Notes under the pieces: model-generated
What the model saw: the letters and a program-made list of their open reading frames with translations, nothing else
Told to the model about the DNA's origin: nothing
The model's database searches: none
Position numbers and translations under genes: made by a program
Part shown: positions 48,121 through 57,331 of the stretch, piece by piece
Layout of the letters: every line of letters starts with the position of its first letter
How positions within the stretch are numbered: the stretch's first letter is position 1
NCBI RefSeq assembly: GCF_903181435.1
Contig: NZ_CAEUHO010000005.1
Coordinates: 310,001-374,000 of the forward strand
Reading direction: 5' to 3'
Origin: Bacteroides acidifaciens
GTDB lineage: Bacteria > Bacteroidota > Bacteroidia > Bacteroidales > Bacteroidaceae
Length of the DNA: 64,000 nt

Positions 48121-48948
48121 ATGATAAAAGATACTTTTTTCAGTTTGCCTCGTTTTATGAATCTTTGCCGCAAGGAGATGGTGGAGAGTTGGAAATCGAA
48201 TGTACTTCGTATCGTGTTGCTTTATGGAGTGATGGCGGTGGCGATGGTTTGTAACGGATATTTTGAATATCATGGGCAAAAATCTTCTATGGACCCTACA
48301 TGGCCATTTCTGTTAGCAACTTTTGTTTGGGTTTTGTGGGGATTCGGGTGTTTGAGTGCTTCGTTTACTATGGAGAAAATGAAAACAAAAACAGGTCGTA
48401 TTTCAACTTTGATGACTCCGGTAACTTCTTTTGAGAAGTTCTTCTTCAGGTGGCTGATATGTACGGTTGTATTCTTGGTGGTTTTTCTGATTACCTATAA
48501 ATTGGCGGACTATACGCGGGTGATGGTTTATTCGTTGGCTTATCCGGAAAAGGACTTTATAGCTCCTGTTGATTTGTCTCATCTGGTCGGTAAGGGAAAA
48601 TATTATTATACATTGTGCAGGACAGGATGGGAGTTCGGAGCATTGATAGCCGCATATTTCTTCGTTCAATCTCTATTTATTCTGGGTAGTACTATATGGT
48701 CTAAAAACTCGTTTCTGAAAACATTTGCATCGGTAACGGTTATTGTACTGGGATATTTTGGAGTCGGTGTTTTTATGGGTAAGATGTTGTTGAAGAGGGG
48801 TGTGTATTATTCTTTTGTGGATGATGTTGCGATGTCTGATGAGACTATGTGGGGATTACTTATTGCTATCTGTATATTCTTTACGCTGTTTAATTGGACT
48901 CTTGCCTATTTCCGTTTCAAGGAATCAGAAATTATTAACCGAATGTAA
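48121..48948 (+). CDS. ABC transporter membrane subunit
   Basis: The 275-residue protein has about six hydrophobic spans (for example IVLLYGVMAVAMVCNGYF, FLLATFVWVLWGFGCLSASF, LICTVVFLVVFLITYKLADY). No specific family was recognised beyond ABC-2-type permeases. It starts six bases after the ATPase gene and ends ten bases before the GntR gene, so all three belong together. The substrate is unknown. Confidence 0.8.
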   Translation: MIKDTFFSLPRFMNLCRKEMVESWKSNVLRIVLLYGVMAVAMVCNGYFEYHGQKSSMDPTWPFLLATFVWVLWGFGCLSASFTMEKMKTKTGRISTLMTPVTSFEKFFFRWLICTVVFLVVFLITYKLADYTRVMVYSLAYPEKDFIAPVDLSHLVGKGKYYYTLCRTGWEFGALIAAYFFVQSLFILGSTIWSKNSFLKTFASVTVIVLGYFGVGVFMGKMLLKRGVYYSFVDDVAMSDETMWGLLIAICIFFTLFNWTLAYFRFKESEIINRM

Positions 48949-48958
48949 TCCTTAGCTT

Positions 48959-49327
48959 ATGAATTTTAAAGAAAGTAAAGCCATTTATTTACAAATTGCA
49001 GATAGAATCTGTGATGAGATATTGCTGGGGCAGTATCCGGAAGAAGAACGTGTCCCTTCGGTCAGAGAATATGCTGCTATTGTAGAGGTGAATGCCAATA
49101 CGGTGATGCGTTCTTTTGATTATCTCCAGGTACAGAATATTATTTATAATAAACGCGGTATAGGATATTTTGTAGCATTGGGGGCTAAGGAAATGATTCA
49201 TTCTCTTCGCAAAGAAATCTTTTTGAAAGAAGAGTTGGAGTATTTCTTTCGCCAGCTTTATACGCTTGATATTCCGATGAAGGAGATAGAGGCAATGTAT
49301 CGTGAGTTTATAAAAAAGCAGAAATAA
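48959..49327 (+). CDS. GntR-family regulator, YtrA type
   Basis: The 122-residue protein has the GntR winged helix (about residues 10-75: AIYLQIADRICDEILLGQYP, EERVPSVREYAAIVEVNANT, LQVQNIIYNKRGIGYFV) and only a short C-terminal helical tail, which is the YtrA subclass typical of ABC-transporter operons. It probably binds the palindrome at 47215-47236 as a homodimer and controls its own operon. Confidence 0.92.
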   Translation: MNFKESKAIYLQIADRICDEILLGQYPEEERVPSVREYAAIVEVNANTVMRSFDYLQVQNIIYNKRGIGYFVALGAKEMIHSLRKEIFLKEELEYFFRQLYTLDIPMKEIEAMYREFIKKQK

Positions 49328-49340
49328 AAAACGAATTATT

Positions 49341-50144
49341 ATGAAACGTACTACTTATATATTAATAGGTCTTATCGTCTCCGGATTGATTGTCATTATT
49401 GCTACTATTATTTTCATCTCTACATCCAGAAAACCATATCCAGAGAACGGTCTTTTCGTAGGAGGAGAGCTGGTAGAAATGAATCTGGATGGCATACGTG
49501 TGGTGAAGATGTTTGTCAGTCAGTCTGAAGATAGTAAAGAAGGAAGGATTTACATGAATGGAGATGTGAAGATATCAAGTCCTTCTACGGCAGGGGAAAG
49601 AAAGGTTGTCTATCCGAAGAATGAATATCTGAAAGTTAACCGGATGAATGACACGTTATTGATGGAATTTGATTTTAATGACCGTAATATTCCGAAGAAA
49701 TTCCGTAAGAAGGATTATATGTACGCGACCGGAATAGATGTCCAGATGTCTGTAGATTCGTTAAATAGCATTTTTATCAATACGCAAGGTTTAAAACTGA
49801 ATTTGAAAGAGGTGAAAATGGATTCGTTGTTTGTACATGCCATTTATCAGAAAGTATTGCTTGATTCTTGCCAATTCCGTTCTTTTAGTATAGATGGAGA
49901 AGATTTGAGGTTTAAGGCAAAGGATAGTAAAATAGAAGATTTCTATCTGAACTTGAATAGTGCATGGAACTGGGAAATTGAAAAATGTGACATAGATACG
50001 GAGTATCTTAGAGGTAGCAGGACGCATCATAATACTTTACGGGCAGGAGAATGTAAACGTGTTGTGTGGACTCCGGTGGGGAAAGATGCCCGGTTGCAGT
50101 TGTACCTTCAGGAGAAAGCGGAAATTATAGTAAATCCGGAATAG
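49341..50144 (+). CDS. Unknown exported or membrane-anchored protein
   Basis: No family was recognised. The 267 residues start with one membrane span (TYILIGLIVSGLIVIIATIIFIS); the rest is soluble and rich in beta-strand-like repeats (LKLNLKEVKMDSLFVHAIYQ, DLRFKAKDSKIEDFYLNLNS). It is the last gene of the ABC/GntR operon (14-base gap) and is followed by a terminator, so it may be an accessory protein of the transporter. Confidence 0.75.
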   Translation: MKRTTYILIGLIVSGLIVIIATIIFISTSRKPYPENGLFVGGELVEMNLDGIRVVKMFVSQSEDSKEGRIYMNGDVKISSPSTAGERKVVYPKNEYLKVNRMNDTLLMEFDFNDRNIPKKFRKKDYMYATGIDVQMSVDSLNSIFINTQGLKLNLKEVKMDSLFVHAIYQKVLLDSCQFRSFSIDGEDLRFKAKDSKIEDFYLNLNSAWNWEIEKCDIDTEYLRGSRTHHNTLRAGECKRVVWTPVGKDARLQLYLQEKAEIIVNPE

Positions 50145-50166
50145 AAACTAGACGTAGCTAAACAAG

Positions 50167-50206
50167 AAAAGGAGCAATAATGAATCTATCTCATTTTGCT
50201 CCTTTT
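50167..50206 (+). terminator. Terminator of the ABC operon
   Basis: AAAAGGAGCAA pairs with TTGCTCCTTTT around an 18-base loop, followed by T-rich sequence. Confidence 0.85.
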
Positions 50207-50229
50207 TATTATATATTCTCTTTGTAGGG

Positions 50230-51867
50230 TTATAAAGCTTTGGTCAGCGTGAAGCAGTCAATATCCGGTGCCCAGTTATAGCTGTTTCCCATGCGGATTG
50301 TATTATATCCTGCTTTCAATTCTACGGGAATGGAGATTTGATTGTGTGTTTCATCTTCTCCCAATGAATCGATTTTTGTGATAATGCCGTTGACGTCTAC
50401 TTCCAACTGACGTCCTTTACCGAATGAATAGTAAACAGTCATGTTGTAGCGTCCGCCGTCTCCACTGTACACTTCGCTCCATTCAGCATAGTTTTCCGGT
50501 TGTCCGCCGAGAAATCCCACTTTCATTTTGCCGGATGCTTCCTTGTCGTTAGCATAAATAATACCTTTAGGATTCTTACCCAAGTCATTGAAGAGAGGTA
50601 AGTATGCCCATTCAGCTTCATACAGAGTCGGTTCCAGGCGTGTTTCACCTTCCATGCGGAGGAACATGGCGCTGCGGGCAGGCAGAGTTTGTTCAAAGTT
50701 GCTGGAGAAGCTACCGAGATCATCATGCTTTACCAAGTCACGTACTTTCACATTTCCGTCAAATTCCAAAGAAGAGAATGGAACGGAAAAAGTGCATACC
50801 GTATCAGAAGGATTGTATAATGCCACTGCACGTACATTGCCACGTTTCTGTTCGATATCTTTCACCAATACATAGCCGTCGTTTTCATGTTGCGCTACAT
50901 AAGCCTGCAATCCCAGCGGGTCTTGATTGAGTGCGATTAATTCTTTGTTTGTCAGCAATTCAAGTGAAGATTCTGGCAGGCTCTCCAGATTGCAACCGAT
51001 AAGCAAAGGGGAGCTCATGATACACCACAAACCGAAATGCGCTTCTTCTTCCGTCGGGGTAAGTCCTTTTCCGCCTACTTTGCTGTCGTCACGGAATCCG
51101 ATTACCATCATATCCATATCATTGTAATGTCCGTTTCCGGCATAGGCGGATAGGTAGAGATTCTTTTTGACTACATATTTCAATGAGCCCCAATGTGCAT
51201 TGATGTCTCCGCTGATACGCCAGGAAGTAGCTACATCTTTCGCCCAAGTGCCGGGAAAAGCCCATCGGCAGATATTCACGGAAACGTCTTTGTTTACCTT
51301 GTCTATGCTGTTGCGGATAGAGGTATAGCGTTCTTTCTCTTCCAGCCCCAGTACATCTCCGCCGCAATAGTCTATTTTGATAAAGTCGAATCCCCAGTCA
51401 CCGAAGTATAACTGAGCGTCTTGCGGTTCGTGTCCGTAGATGCCTGCGCCTACTCCTGCTGCGTCATTGTCCCAAATAGAACCGCAGGTGTTATTGCCTG
51501 CATCGGTATAGATACCGGCTTTCATTCCCAGTCCGTGTATGTGGTCGGCTATCGGTTTCATACCATTCGGGAAACGTTTCTCATTTGTCTGCATCATGCC
51601 GTTGTCATCCCGTTTGCCGAAGAAGCCGTCGTCTACATTGATGTAGTGGTAGCCTGCGTCCTTCAAGCCTTTTTCTGCCATAAGGTCTGCCTGATGTTTA
51701 ATAATGTCTTCGCTGATATCTACTCGGAAAGCATTCCAGGAACTCCATCCCATGATAGGCGGAGTGAGTGTCTTCTCATTCTCAGAATGAGCCACTTGAG
51801 TCTTTGTACAACTGAAGTACAGCAGAGAGAGTGCTGTCACTGTCAAAATGTAGAATCTGTTCTTCAT
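50230..51867 (-). CDS. GH27 alpha-galactosidase, lipoprotein
   Basis: The 545 residues carry a lipoprotein signal (TALSLLYFSCTK) and a GH27 barrel: PIMGWSSWNAF, YINVDDGFF, the nucleophile aspartate in FDFIKIDYCGG (about residue 175) and the acid/base aspartate in WRISGDINAHW. The last ~140 residues form a beta-sandwich of CBM type (LYEAEWAYLPLFND, GRYNMTVYYSFGKGRQLEVD). It removes terminal alpha-galactose from plant or host glycans. It stands alone on the minus strand, converging with the ABC operon. Confidence 0.93.
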   Translation of the reverse strand: MKNRFYILTVTALSLLYFSCTKTQVAHSENEKTLTPPIMGWSSWNAFRVDISEDIIKHQADLMAEKGLKDAGYHYINVDDGFFGKRDDNGMMQTNEKRFPNGMKPIADHIHGLGMKAGIYTDAGNNTCGSIWDNDAAGVGAGIYGHEPQDAQLYFGDWGFDFIKIDYCGGDVLGLEEKERYTSIRNSIDKVNKDVSVNICRWAFPGTWAKDVATSWRISGDINAHWGSLKYVVKKNLYLSAYAGNGHYNDMDMMVIGFRDDSKVGGKGLTPTEEEAHFGLWCIMSSPLLIGCNLESLPESSLELLTNKELIALNQDPLGLQAYVAQHENDGYVLVKDIEQKRGNVRAVALYNPSDTVCTFSVPFSSLEFDGNVKVRDLVKHDDLGSFSSNFEQTLPARSAMFLRMEGETRLEPTLYEAEWAYLPLFNDLGKNPKGIIYANDKEASGKMKVGFLGGQPENYAEWSEVYSGDGGRYNMTVYYSFGKGRQLEVDVNGIITKIDSLGEDETHNQISIPVELKAGYNTIRMGNSYNWAPDIDCFTLTKAL

Positions 51868-51922
51868 GATATAATAGGTTGATGGAGTTTACTCCGGCTG
51901 TCCCGATTTCGTCCCGGTAACT

Positions 51923-51970
51923 TAAAAAAATAAAGGGTAACTTGCTGTATTCCAGAAAGCTACCCTTTAT
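51923..51970 (-). terminator. Terminator downstream of tRNA-Pro
   Basis: On the minus strand ATAAAGGGTAGCTTT pairs with AAGTTACCCTTTAT (one mismatch) and runs into TTTTTTT. It lies five bases after the tRNA 3' end. Confidence 0.8.
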
Positions 51971-51974
51971 CTTG

Positions 51975-52047
51975 TCGGAATGAGGCGACTCGAACGCCCG
52001 ACCCCTACGTCCCGAACGTAGTGCGCTACCAACTGCGCTACATTCCG
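51975..52047 (-). tRNA. tRNA-Pro (CGG)
   Basis: On the minus strand, acceptor CGGAATG/CATTCCG, anticodon loop TTCGGGA with CGG, T arm CGGGCGTTCGAGTCGCC and discriminator A; 73 bases, no encoded CCA. Confidence 0.94.
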
Positions 52048-52193
52048 ATTGCTTAAGATTAATAAGTGGAGCAATGAAAAACCACTTGCTTAGTATCTTA
52101 AGTTAGTTGAAAATCAGTAAGATTTTTAAACCTAATAACTTTAAATGTATCACTCTACACTCTGTTATAGGAGCTCTTTTTATTTCAACGGTG

Positions 52194-52224
52194 CAAAGGT
52201 ATTATTATTATTTTAAATACGCAA
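52194..52224 (-). promoter_or_regulatory. Promoter of tRNA-Pro
   Basis: On the minus strand TTG (52222-52224), a 20-base spacer and TACCTTTG (52194-52201). Transcription would start near 52187 and give a leader of about 140 bases before the tRNA. Confidence 0.7.
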
Positions 52225-52447
52225 TACTTGTGAACTATTATTTTTTAGACTTTCAGCGATGTACATGTAAAAATTCAGTTTGCCCCCAATATGTTATTGA
52301 TGTACACCATTCAAATATAATGAACTTATCTCGTTGCAAGATGAATTTAAATATGTAATTTGTTCACTGTGAAAATTACGAAATCCAACATGAATAAAGA
52401 TACTCGAACACAGCACGATACGGTTAAAAGGTTTGGTGCTCTTTGTT

Positions 52448-52501
52448 CCGAATTAAATTAATAGCTTATCTGCTCTTAATTTAATTCGGAGCAGATAAGC
52501 T
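52448..52501. other. Two interlocking perfect dyads (pseudoknot-like)
   Basis: Arm A, CCGAATTAAATTAA (52448-52461), pairs with 52476-52489. Arm B, AGCTTATCTGCTC (52463-52475), pairs with 52489-52501. Each arm's partner lies inside the other's loop, so they form either an H-type pseudoknot or two exclusive hairpins. The element lies just downstream of the OmpA gene on the minus strand and is followed by a T run (TTTTTTT) in the plus direction. Confidence 0.75.
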
Positions 52502-52521
52502 GAAATTTTTTTCTACATTGC

Positions 52522-53727
52522 TTATGGTATATAATTCCAGTAGTCCATATTGGTGATTACCTCGACTATAACTTTCCGGTCACCTCTTCTTATTTGGTTG
52601 GAGGCTGTCTCCGACGCGTAAGAAATCTTCTTGCCTACGCCTCTGGATTTTAAAGTGGTTGCCGGAACTCCTTTCTTCACCAGTGCGTCAACCACGGCTG
52701 TTGCTCGCTTTTCAGACAGTTTGTGGTTGAACTCAGGTGATCCTTTCGCGTCAGTACAACCGGTTATCAGGAACTTGCGTGAAGCATTGTCTTTCATGAG
52801 CGTTGCTATCTCATCGATCACTGCCATGGATTCCGCTGTGATTGTCCACTTGCCAAAGTCGAATGAGATGTCGTCAAACAATTTCCGCAAATCTCTGCCT
52901 GGGGTAGTCTTTTCTATCACCTTTTCTATCACAACCGGTTTTTCTACGATTTTTTCCACGGTCCTTTCCATGTACTGAATCTCCGGCTTCGGTTTTTTCG
53001 ACTTTCCTCCGATGCGCCACATCAGTCGTACGCTACCTTGCCAGGCATTGGCCACTTGCTTATAAGGCATGAGCAGATATTCAGCTTGTAGTCCGAGGCC
53101 AAGGCGGTCATTGAGCCACATATTCACGCCGGCTCCCAGAGAGACCGGTATCAGGTGTTTCCTGTCGGCACCGTCCTTGTTGTAGTCGTTGGTGAAATTC
53201 CAGTTCATATCCTCACCATCGAATTTTTCAATTCCGTTGTAAGCTATCGAGAAATTCTTGTACATGTAATTGACACCGACCCTTAGGAAAGGATCGATAT
53301 AAGGTGAATGGAAATATTCACCGAGCCTCCATTGCAGCCCCAGTCCTGCCATTCCTACCCAACGGGACTCTTTGCCCCCATATACGGGGTCTCTTGCATA
53401 TTGTACTTCTCCCTGTATATCCAGATAGAAATGTCCATTCAATTCACGTGCGGCATAAAGCTGTCCTCCGAAAAGTGCGTCCTTCTTGCTTGTTTCCACA
53501 TTATACCCTCCTTCGGCGTTCTTGTAAAATCCCACTACGCCAAAACGGGTCATTTGCAATCCGGCTGCCCCGATTCCTACTTCCCATGCCTTGTTTTCAC
53601 TCGTTTCACTATAATCACTTCCGGTTTCAGATTTCCGGACCGTTTCCTGGGCCTGGATATACGGTTGTGTACATACCATAAGCCCTAAAAACATCATGAT
53701 AGATATATAAACAGTTTTTGTTTTCAT
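52522..53727 (-). CDS. OmpA-family outer-membrane protein
   Basis: The 401 residues have a signal peptide (YISIMMFLGLMVCTQPYIQAQ), an N-terminal beta-barrel part of about 200 residues, a linker with VEKIVEKPVVIEKVIEKT repeats and a C-terminal OmpA domain (about 290-395; FDFGKWTITAESMAVIDEIA, ITGCTDAKGSPEFNHKLSEK) that binds peptidoglycan. The aspartate and arginine typical of peptidoglycan binding are present (GCTDAKG; LSEKRA). It follows the collagen-like lipoprotein gene by 17 bases, so both are in one operon. Confidence 0.94.
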   Translation of the reverse strand: MKTKTVYISIMMFLGLMVCTQPYIQAQETVRKSETGSDYSETSENKAWEVGIGAAGLQMTRFGVVGFYKNAEGGYNVETSKKDALFGGQLYAARELNGHFYLDIQGEVQYARDPVYGGKESRWVGMAGLGLQWRLGEYFHSPYIDPFLRVGVNYMYKNFSIAYNGIEKFDGEDMNWNFTNDYNKDGADRKHLIPVSLGAGVNMWLNDRLGLGLQAEYLLMPYKQVANAWQGSVRLMWRIGGKSKKPKPEIQYMERTVEKIVEKPVVIEKVIEKTTPGRDLRKLFDDISFDFGKWTITAESMAVIDEIATLMKDNASRKFLITGCTDAKGSPEFNHKLSEKRATAVVDALVKKGVPATTLKSRGVGKKISYASETASNQIRRGDRKVIVEVITNMDYWNYIP

Positions 53728-53744
53728 TGCTTCTTTTTTTATAG

Positions 53745-55886
53745 TTAAGGTTCATAAGTAACATCGGGAATCGCAAAAGTCGTAGTGGCTTTGTACCTTT
53801 CGATATAGAAGGCATTCTGTTCTCCGGCTTTCTTTTTTAAAGTTCCGATATACAAGTCATTGTAGAAAATGTGTGAGTTGGAATAACTGGTTTCTATTTT
53901 AATTACCGCATTCAGGAACGGTCCTAGTACCTTGTATGTCGGTTCATTAAAGGATGATGACTTGTTTGAACTGGTAGCTTCTTGTGTTCCCTGTGATGAG
54001 GAGTATCTGAACTTTACATAGGCTGCCTTAAGTTGTTTGATTTCATCTTCCTCATATACCACTGTTTCAACATATTCCGGTTTATCCGTCTCCTTTACTA
54101 TTTTAAACCCGTCTGCCTTATATATTTTGGTCATGTCCACATTCGAATAATCCAGTTCACCTTCCGCACAGGAGAAGGAAGGCTCATCCCCACCGATGAA
54201 TGTTTTCATTTTAATTGTTTTGAGAGTAGGTCCCATCTGATAAGGTGGTAGGAAGGCGGTACCATTCCACAGAATTAGTTCCCCATAGTAGGGAGTAGTG
54301 CTTCTTACCGTATAATAAACATCATTTCCGTCCCAGAAATCTTTCCAGTTGTTCTTGTAGTCACCGGTGTTCTGCATTACAGGGCGGTTGGTGTCCATAG
54401 CGACATAGTATAGTACGCCACCATTGGTAGAAGTATTGGAATTTCCGTATATTTTATTGTCAGTCATAATACTTGTCGGATCTTCCTTGTCGCTTACCTG
54501 GTAGGCCTCCAGTGACCTGTTGTAGTTGGGCAGATAAGCCGGCAACTTCTGCCACTTGTCATCCGGATTTATTTTTCTTTCAACATCGAAATAAAGTCTT
54601 TGGTAATAATTTAGGGTAGGAGTATAGGATCCAAGTTTGATTCTCAAGTGTATACGGTTGGGAACATACGTGTTCATTGCTGATTCTTTTGGAGTTCCAC
54701 CCGCTATGGTGACACTTGCCGTTTTTCCCCATCGCGCTTCCACTGCTTGGATTTCCGGCAGGTCTTCTTTGGGGACAATAAATTTCCCTTCACCGTCCGC
54801 CGTGTATTCTTTTTCGGGGGCAATACCCGGCATTCCTTTTACTACTGCTCCCGGTGCTGCCTGCCCTTTCTCGTCATACACGGTATATCGTACACCTCCG
54901 TCAGTGGTACGGACATATTCCCCATATTCCGGTTGGGAATATTCCGCAATTACATTCGGAACACCGTAAACGACCGTGACTTCCGCTCCGGGCTTACCCA
55001 GTTCACCGGGTTTTCCGTCAGCACCGTCCTCACCGTCTTGACCGTCTTTTCCGCGCAGGAATTCGTAGAAATCATCCAGTGTGTTCTTTTCGCAGTCCCA
55101 TTTTGCTCCCGTCTTATTGTCCAGTATCGGATTGTCCGTACCGCACCGTTTGGCCAGGTCTTCTTTCCAGAGTTGGTATGCCGACAGTCCGTTTGTACCT
55201 TCATCTCCGTCCTTGCCTGCGAGGAACCTATAGAAATCAATTTCAGAGATTTCATTTGCCGGCCATTTCTCTCCCGGTTTGTGTGGATTGTCCAGCTGTC
55301 CTGTGGCAGCTGTAGTTTTCCACAGTTCATAGGTGGATTGTCCGTCTTCACCGTCGTCTCCTGACAGATAGGTGTAGAAGTCTGACATGGTGATTTTGTC
55401 TGCCGGCCATGGATTTCCATCCTTTCCTGTGATTTCTCCTGCCCTTACATCCTTCAACCATAACTCATACGCTGAAGCACCTGCTGCGCCATCCTTGCCG
55501 CTCTCTCCCTTTGCTGGAACCATCGTGTCTGTATCTCCCAGCCACCAGTTGCCGTTCTCACCAATATAGGGTGACAATCCTGTTGCACCGTCATCGCCCT
55601 TTTCTCCTTGTGCCTTTACGCCAGTATTGGTTTCACCGATCCACCAGTAACCGTCCTTGATAACCGGAGTCACACCGTCCTCACCTTTGTCACCTTTTTC
55701 TCCCTTTGCTGCAATACCGGTATTGGTTTCTCCAATCCACCAGTTGCCGTCTTTTATGACCGGAGTCTCTCCGTCCTTTCCTCTTGCCGGTACTTTTGTA
55801 TCCGTGTCTCCCAGCCACCAGTTACCGTTGTTTCCGACATAAGGTGTCAGACCATCATCTCCTTTTTTCACCTTTTGCCGATACAC
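53745..55886 (-). CDS. Collagen-like repeat surface protein, C-terminal part (after frameshift)
   Basis: This frame continues the lipoprotein encoded at 55855-56538. The shift lies at an A6 run (minus strand; 55863-55868): with one A less the text reads AKGEKGDDGLTPYVGNNGNW without a break. The frame has GxxG stretches and two repeating units: a NWWxGxxDTxV unit and a YELWK...WP...DF..FL unit. The last ~400 residues form a unique region (VTVVYGVPNVIAEYSQPEYG, WGKTASVTIAGG) and may be the ligand- or glycan-binding head. Without slippage the cell makes only the N-terminal part. Confidence 0.8.
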   Translation of the reverse strand: MYRQKVKKGDDGLTPYVGNNGNWWLGDTDTKVPARGKDGETPVIKDGNWWIGETNTGIAAKGEKGDKGEDGVTPVIKDGYWWIGETNTGVKAQGEKGDDGATGLSPYIGENGNWWLGDTDTMVPAKGESGKDGAAGASAYELWLKDVRAGEITGKDGNPWPADKITMSDFYTYLSGDDGEDGQSTYELWKTTAATGQLDNPHKPGEKWPANEISEIDFYRFLAGKDGDEGTNGLSAYQLWKEDLAKRCGTDNPILDNKTGAKWDCEKNTLDDFYEFLRGKDGQDGEDGADGKPGELGKPGAEVTVVYGVPNVIAEYSQPEYGEYVRTTDGGVRYTVYDEKGQAAPGAVVKGMPGIAPEKEYTADGEGKFIVPKEDLPEIQAVEARWGKTASVTIAGGTPKESAMNTYVPNRIHLRIKLGSYTPTLNYYQRLYFDVERKINPDDKWQKLPAYLPNYNRSLEAYQVSDKEDPTSIMTDNKIYGNSNTSTNGGVLYYVAMDTNRPVMQNTGDYKNNWKDFWDGNDVYYTVRSTTPYYGELILWNGTAFLPPYQMGPTLKTIKMKTFIGGDEPSFSCAEGELDYSNVDMTKIYKADGFKIVKETDKPEYVETVVYEEDEIKQLKAAYVKFRYSSSQGTQEATSSNKSSSFNEPTYKVLGPFLNAVIKIETSYSNSHIFYNDLYIGTLKKKAGEQNAFYIERYKATTTFAIPDVTYEP

Positions 55887-56538
55887 CGGTATCTGTAGAG
55901 CCGATATACCAGTTTCCGTTGGTTCCTACATGAGGAGTAATTCCGTTAGCGCCATCCTTCCCTTTCAGGTATGTGAAAAAGTCGTTCTGTGCTATCTGGT
56001 CATTCGGCCAGTCCACTTCTCCCTGTTCCACCATCTGTTTCCAAAGCTCGTAGGCCGACATGCCATCTTTGCCGTCAAGTCCGTCTTTGCCTGCAGCTTT
56101 TACTCCAGTATCCATGTTGCCGATCCACCAGTTTCCGTTTTCTCCCACATGTGGGGACTGTCCGTCTCTGCCTGTGAGGAAGTCCCAGAAGTCTGCCTCC
56201 GAGTTTTTGGAAGCGGGCCATGTTTGCCCGGGATTATGCGGATCGGTTGCGTCTCCGTTTGCAATTAGTTTTTTCCACAGTTCGTAGGATGAAAGTCCGT
56301 CCTCACCCTTGTCTCCTTTTTCCCCCTTGATATAAACAAGGAAATCCGCCAGTTCAGTTTTATCTTTAGGCCAGTTGATATTACCTGCCGCCACTTCTTC
56401 TTTCCATAGGTCGTATGCAGATTTACCGTCATCTCCTTTGGGGCCTTGAGGTAATTCAAAATTCATGTTGCTACATGAAATCACCAGTATCCATGATAAC
56501 ACTAGTAAAAAACAAGTATTTAATTTTTTAAGGTTCAT
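55855..56538 (-). CDS. Collagen-like repeat lipoprotein, N-terminal part
   Basis: The ATG at 56538 begins MNLKKLNTCFLLVLSWILVISC, a lipoprotein signal. The product of this frame has about 228 residues, with the units SAYDLWK, SSYELWK, SAYELWK and GENGNWWIGNMDTG, GTNGNWYIGSTDTG between collagen-like GxxG tracts, and stops right after the A6 run. Together with the following frame the protein would have about 930 residues, six WK and six NWW units. The earlier in-frame starts up to 56661 lie upstream of the signal and are unlikely. Such proteins are probably displayed on the cell surface. Confidence 0.75.
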   Translation of the reverse strand: MNLKKLNTCFLLVLSWILVISCSNMNFELPQGPKGDDGKSAYDLWKEEVAAGNINWPKDKTELADFLVYIKGEKGDKGEDGLSSYELWKKLIANGDATDPHNPGQTWPASKNSEADFWDFLTGRDGQSPHVGENGNWWIGNMDTGVKAAGKDGLDGKDGMSAYELWKQMVEQGEVDWPNDQIAQNDFFTYLKGKDGANGITPHVGTNGNWYIGSTDTGVSAKGEKRR

Positions 56539-57331
56539 ATGTACTAAAAGTTTATTTAATAGTGATTTTAAGTAATTAGTTAAAACAAGCTGCTTACAAC
56601 CTACAGCCGTTATAGATAACACTCCAAAAAAGGAGTATGCACATTTCCTTGCCATATTCATCTATATATTTACTGTAATAAATAAAAAAATATACAGATG
56701 TTTTTTATGGCCAATAAAAAACATTTTCATTATTATTACAAGGAATTGTCTAAAATCGTACTCGAAGTCTTTATAAGCACATATACTTCGACTACCTGTC
56801 TATACCGTTTCTTGACATAAGAACGAAAATTAACACGTGTCATAGAAAAAACAACTGTACATTTTAAAAGGTTTGCCATTTGGTTTTGTTGGGTGGTTGC
56901 TAGAAATAACTAATGTTAAATATGGGATATACTGTAGCATTTTTATAATGTATTTCCTATTCATGTTAGGAAATGGCAAAGATATATTTGTATTGATTAT
57001 TGTAATGTGTGTTTTTCTCCTTTCCTGGCATTTTAAACTTGAAGGGTATGGGTTGAAAAAAGAAACGAATAATGGGGGAGAGATATAGGCATATAATTAA
57101 TATAATAAATATCAATATCTTGAGATCGTCGGAAAATGTGTGTTTGGTTATTGTGTGATGTAAGATGGTATATAGTTATTGGTAACAAGTAGTTTGTGAG
57201 AAAATGGATGTTTGTTAAAATATGAGGAATAGTAGTGTGCTAACTCTAAAGAATGAATGTATTTTGGGAAATTTGTACTTCGTTTTATCTTGTTGATGTT
57301 ATTTATATGATTGATTTTCCATAAAATGTCC
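56539..57331. other. Gene-poor stretch beside the IS element
   Basis: No convincing gene. A 71-codon frame at 56873-57088 (+) with a TTG start reads hydrophobic pieces (YGIYCSIFIMYFLFML, DIFVLIIVMCVFLLSW) and could be a small membrane protein, but it has no clear ribosome binding site. Otherwise the DNA is very AT-rich. Confidence 0.35.

Noticed and set aside
52107..52358. 83-codon plus-strand gene
   Set aside because: It covers the tRNA-Pro promoter, has no ribosome binding site and a low-complexity composition.
56540..56870. Invertible promoter before the collagen-like lipoprotein
   Set aside because: I looked for paired inverted repeats flanking a promoter and found none that are convincing.
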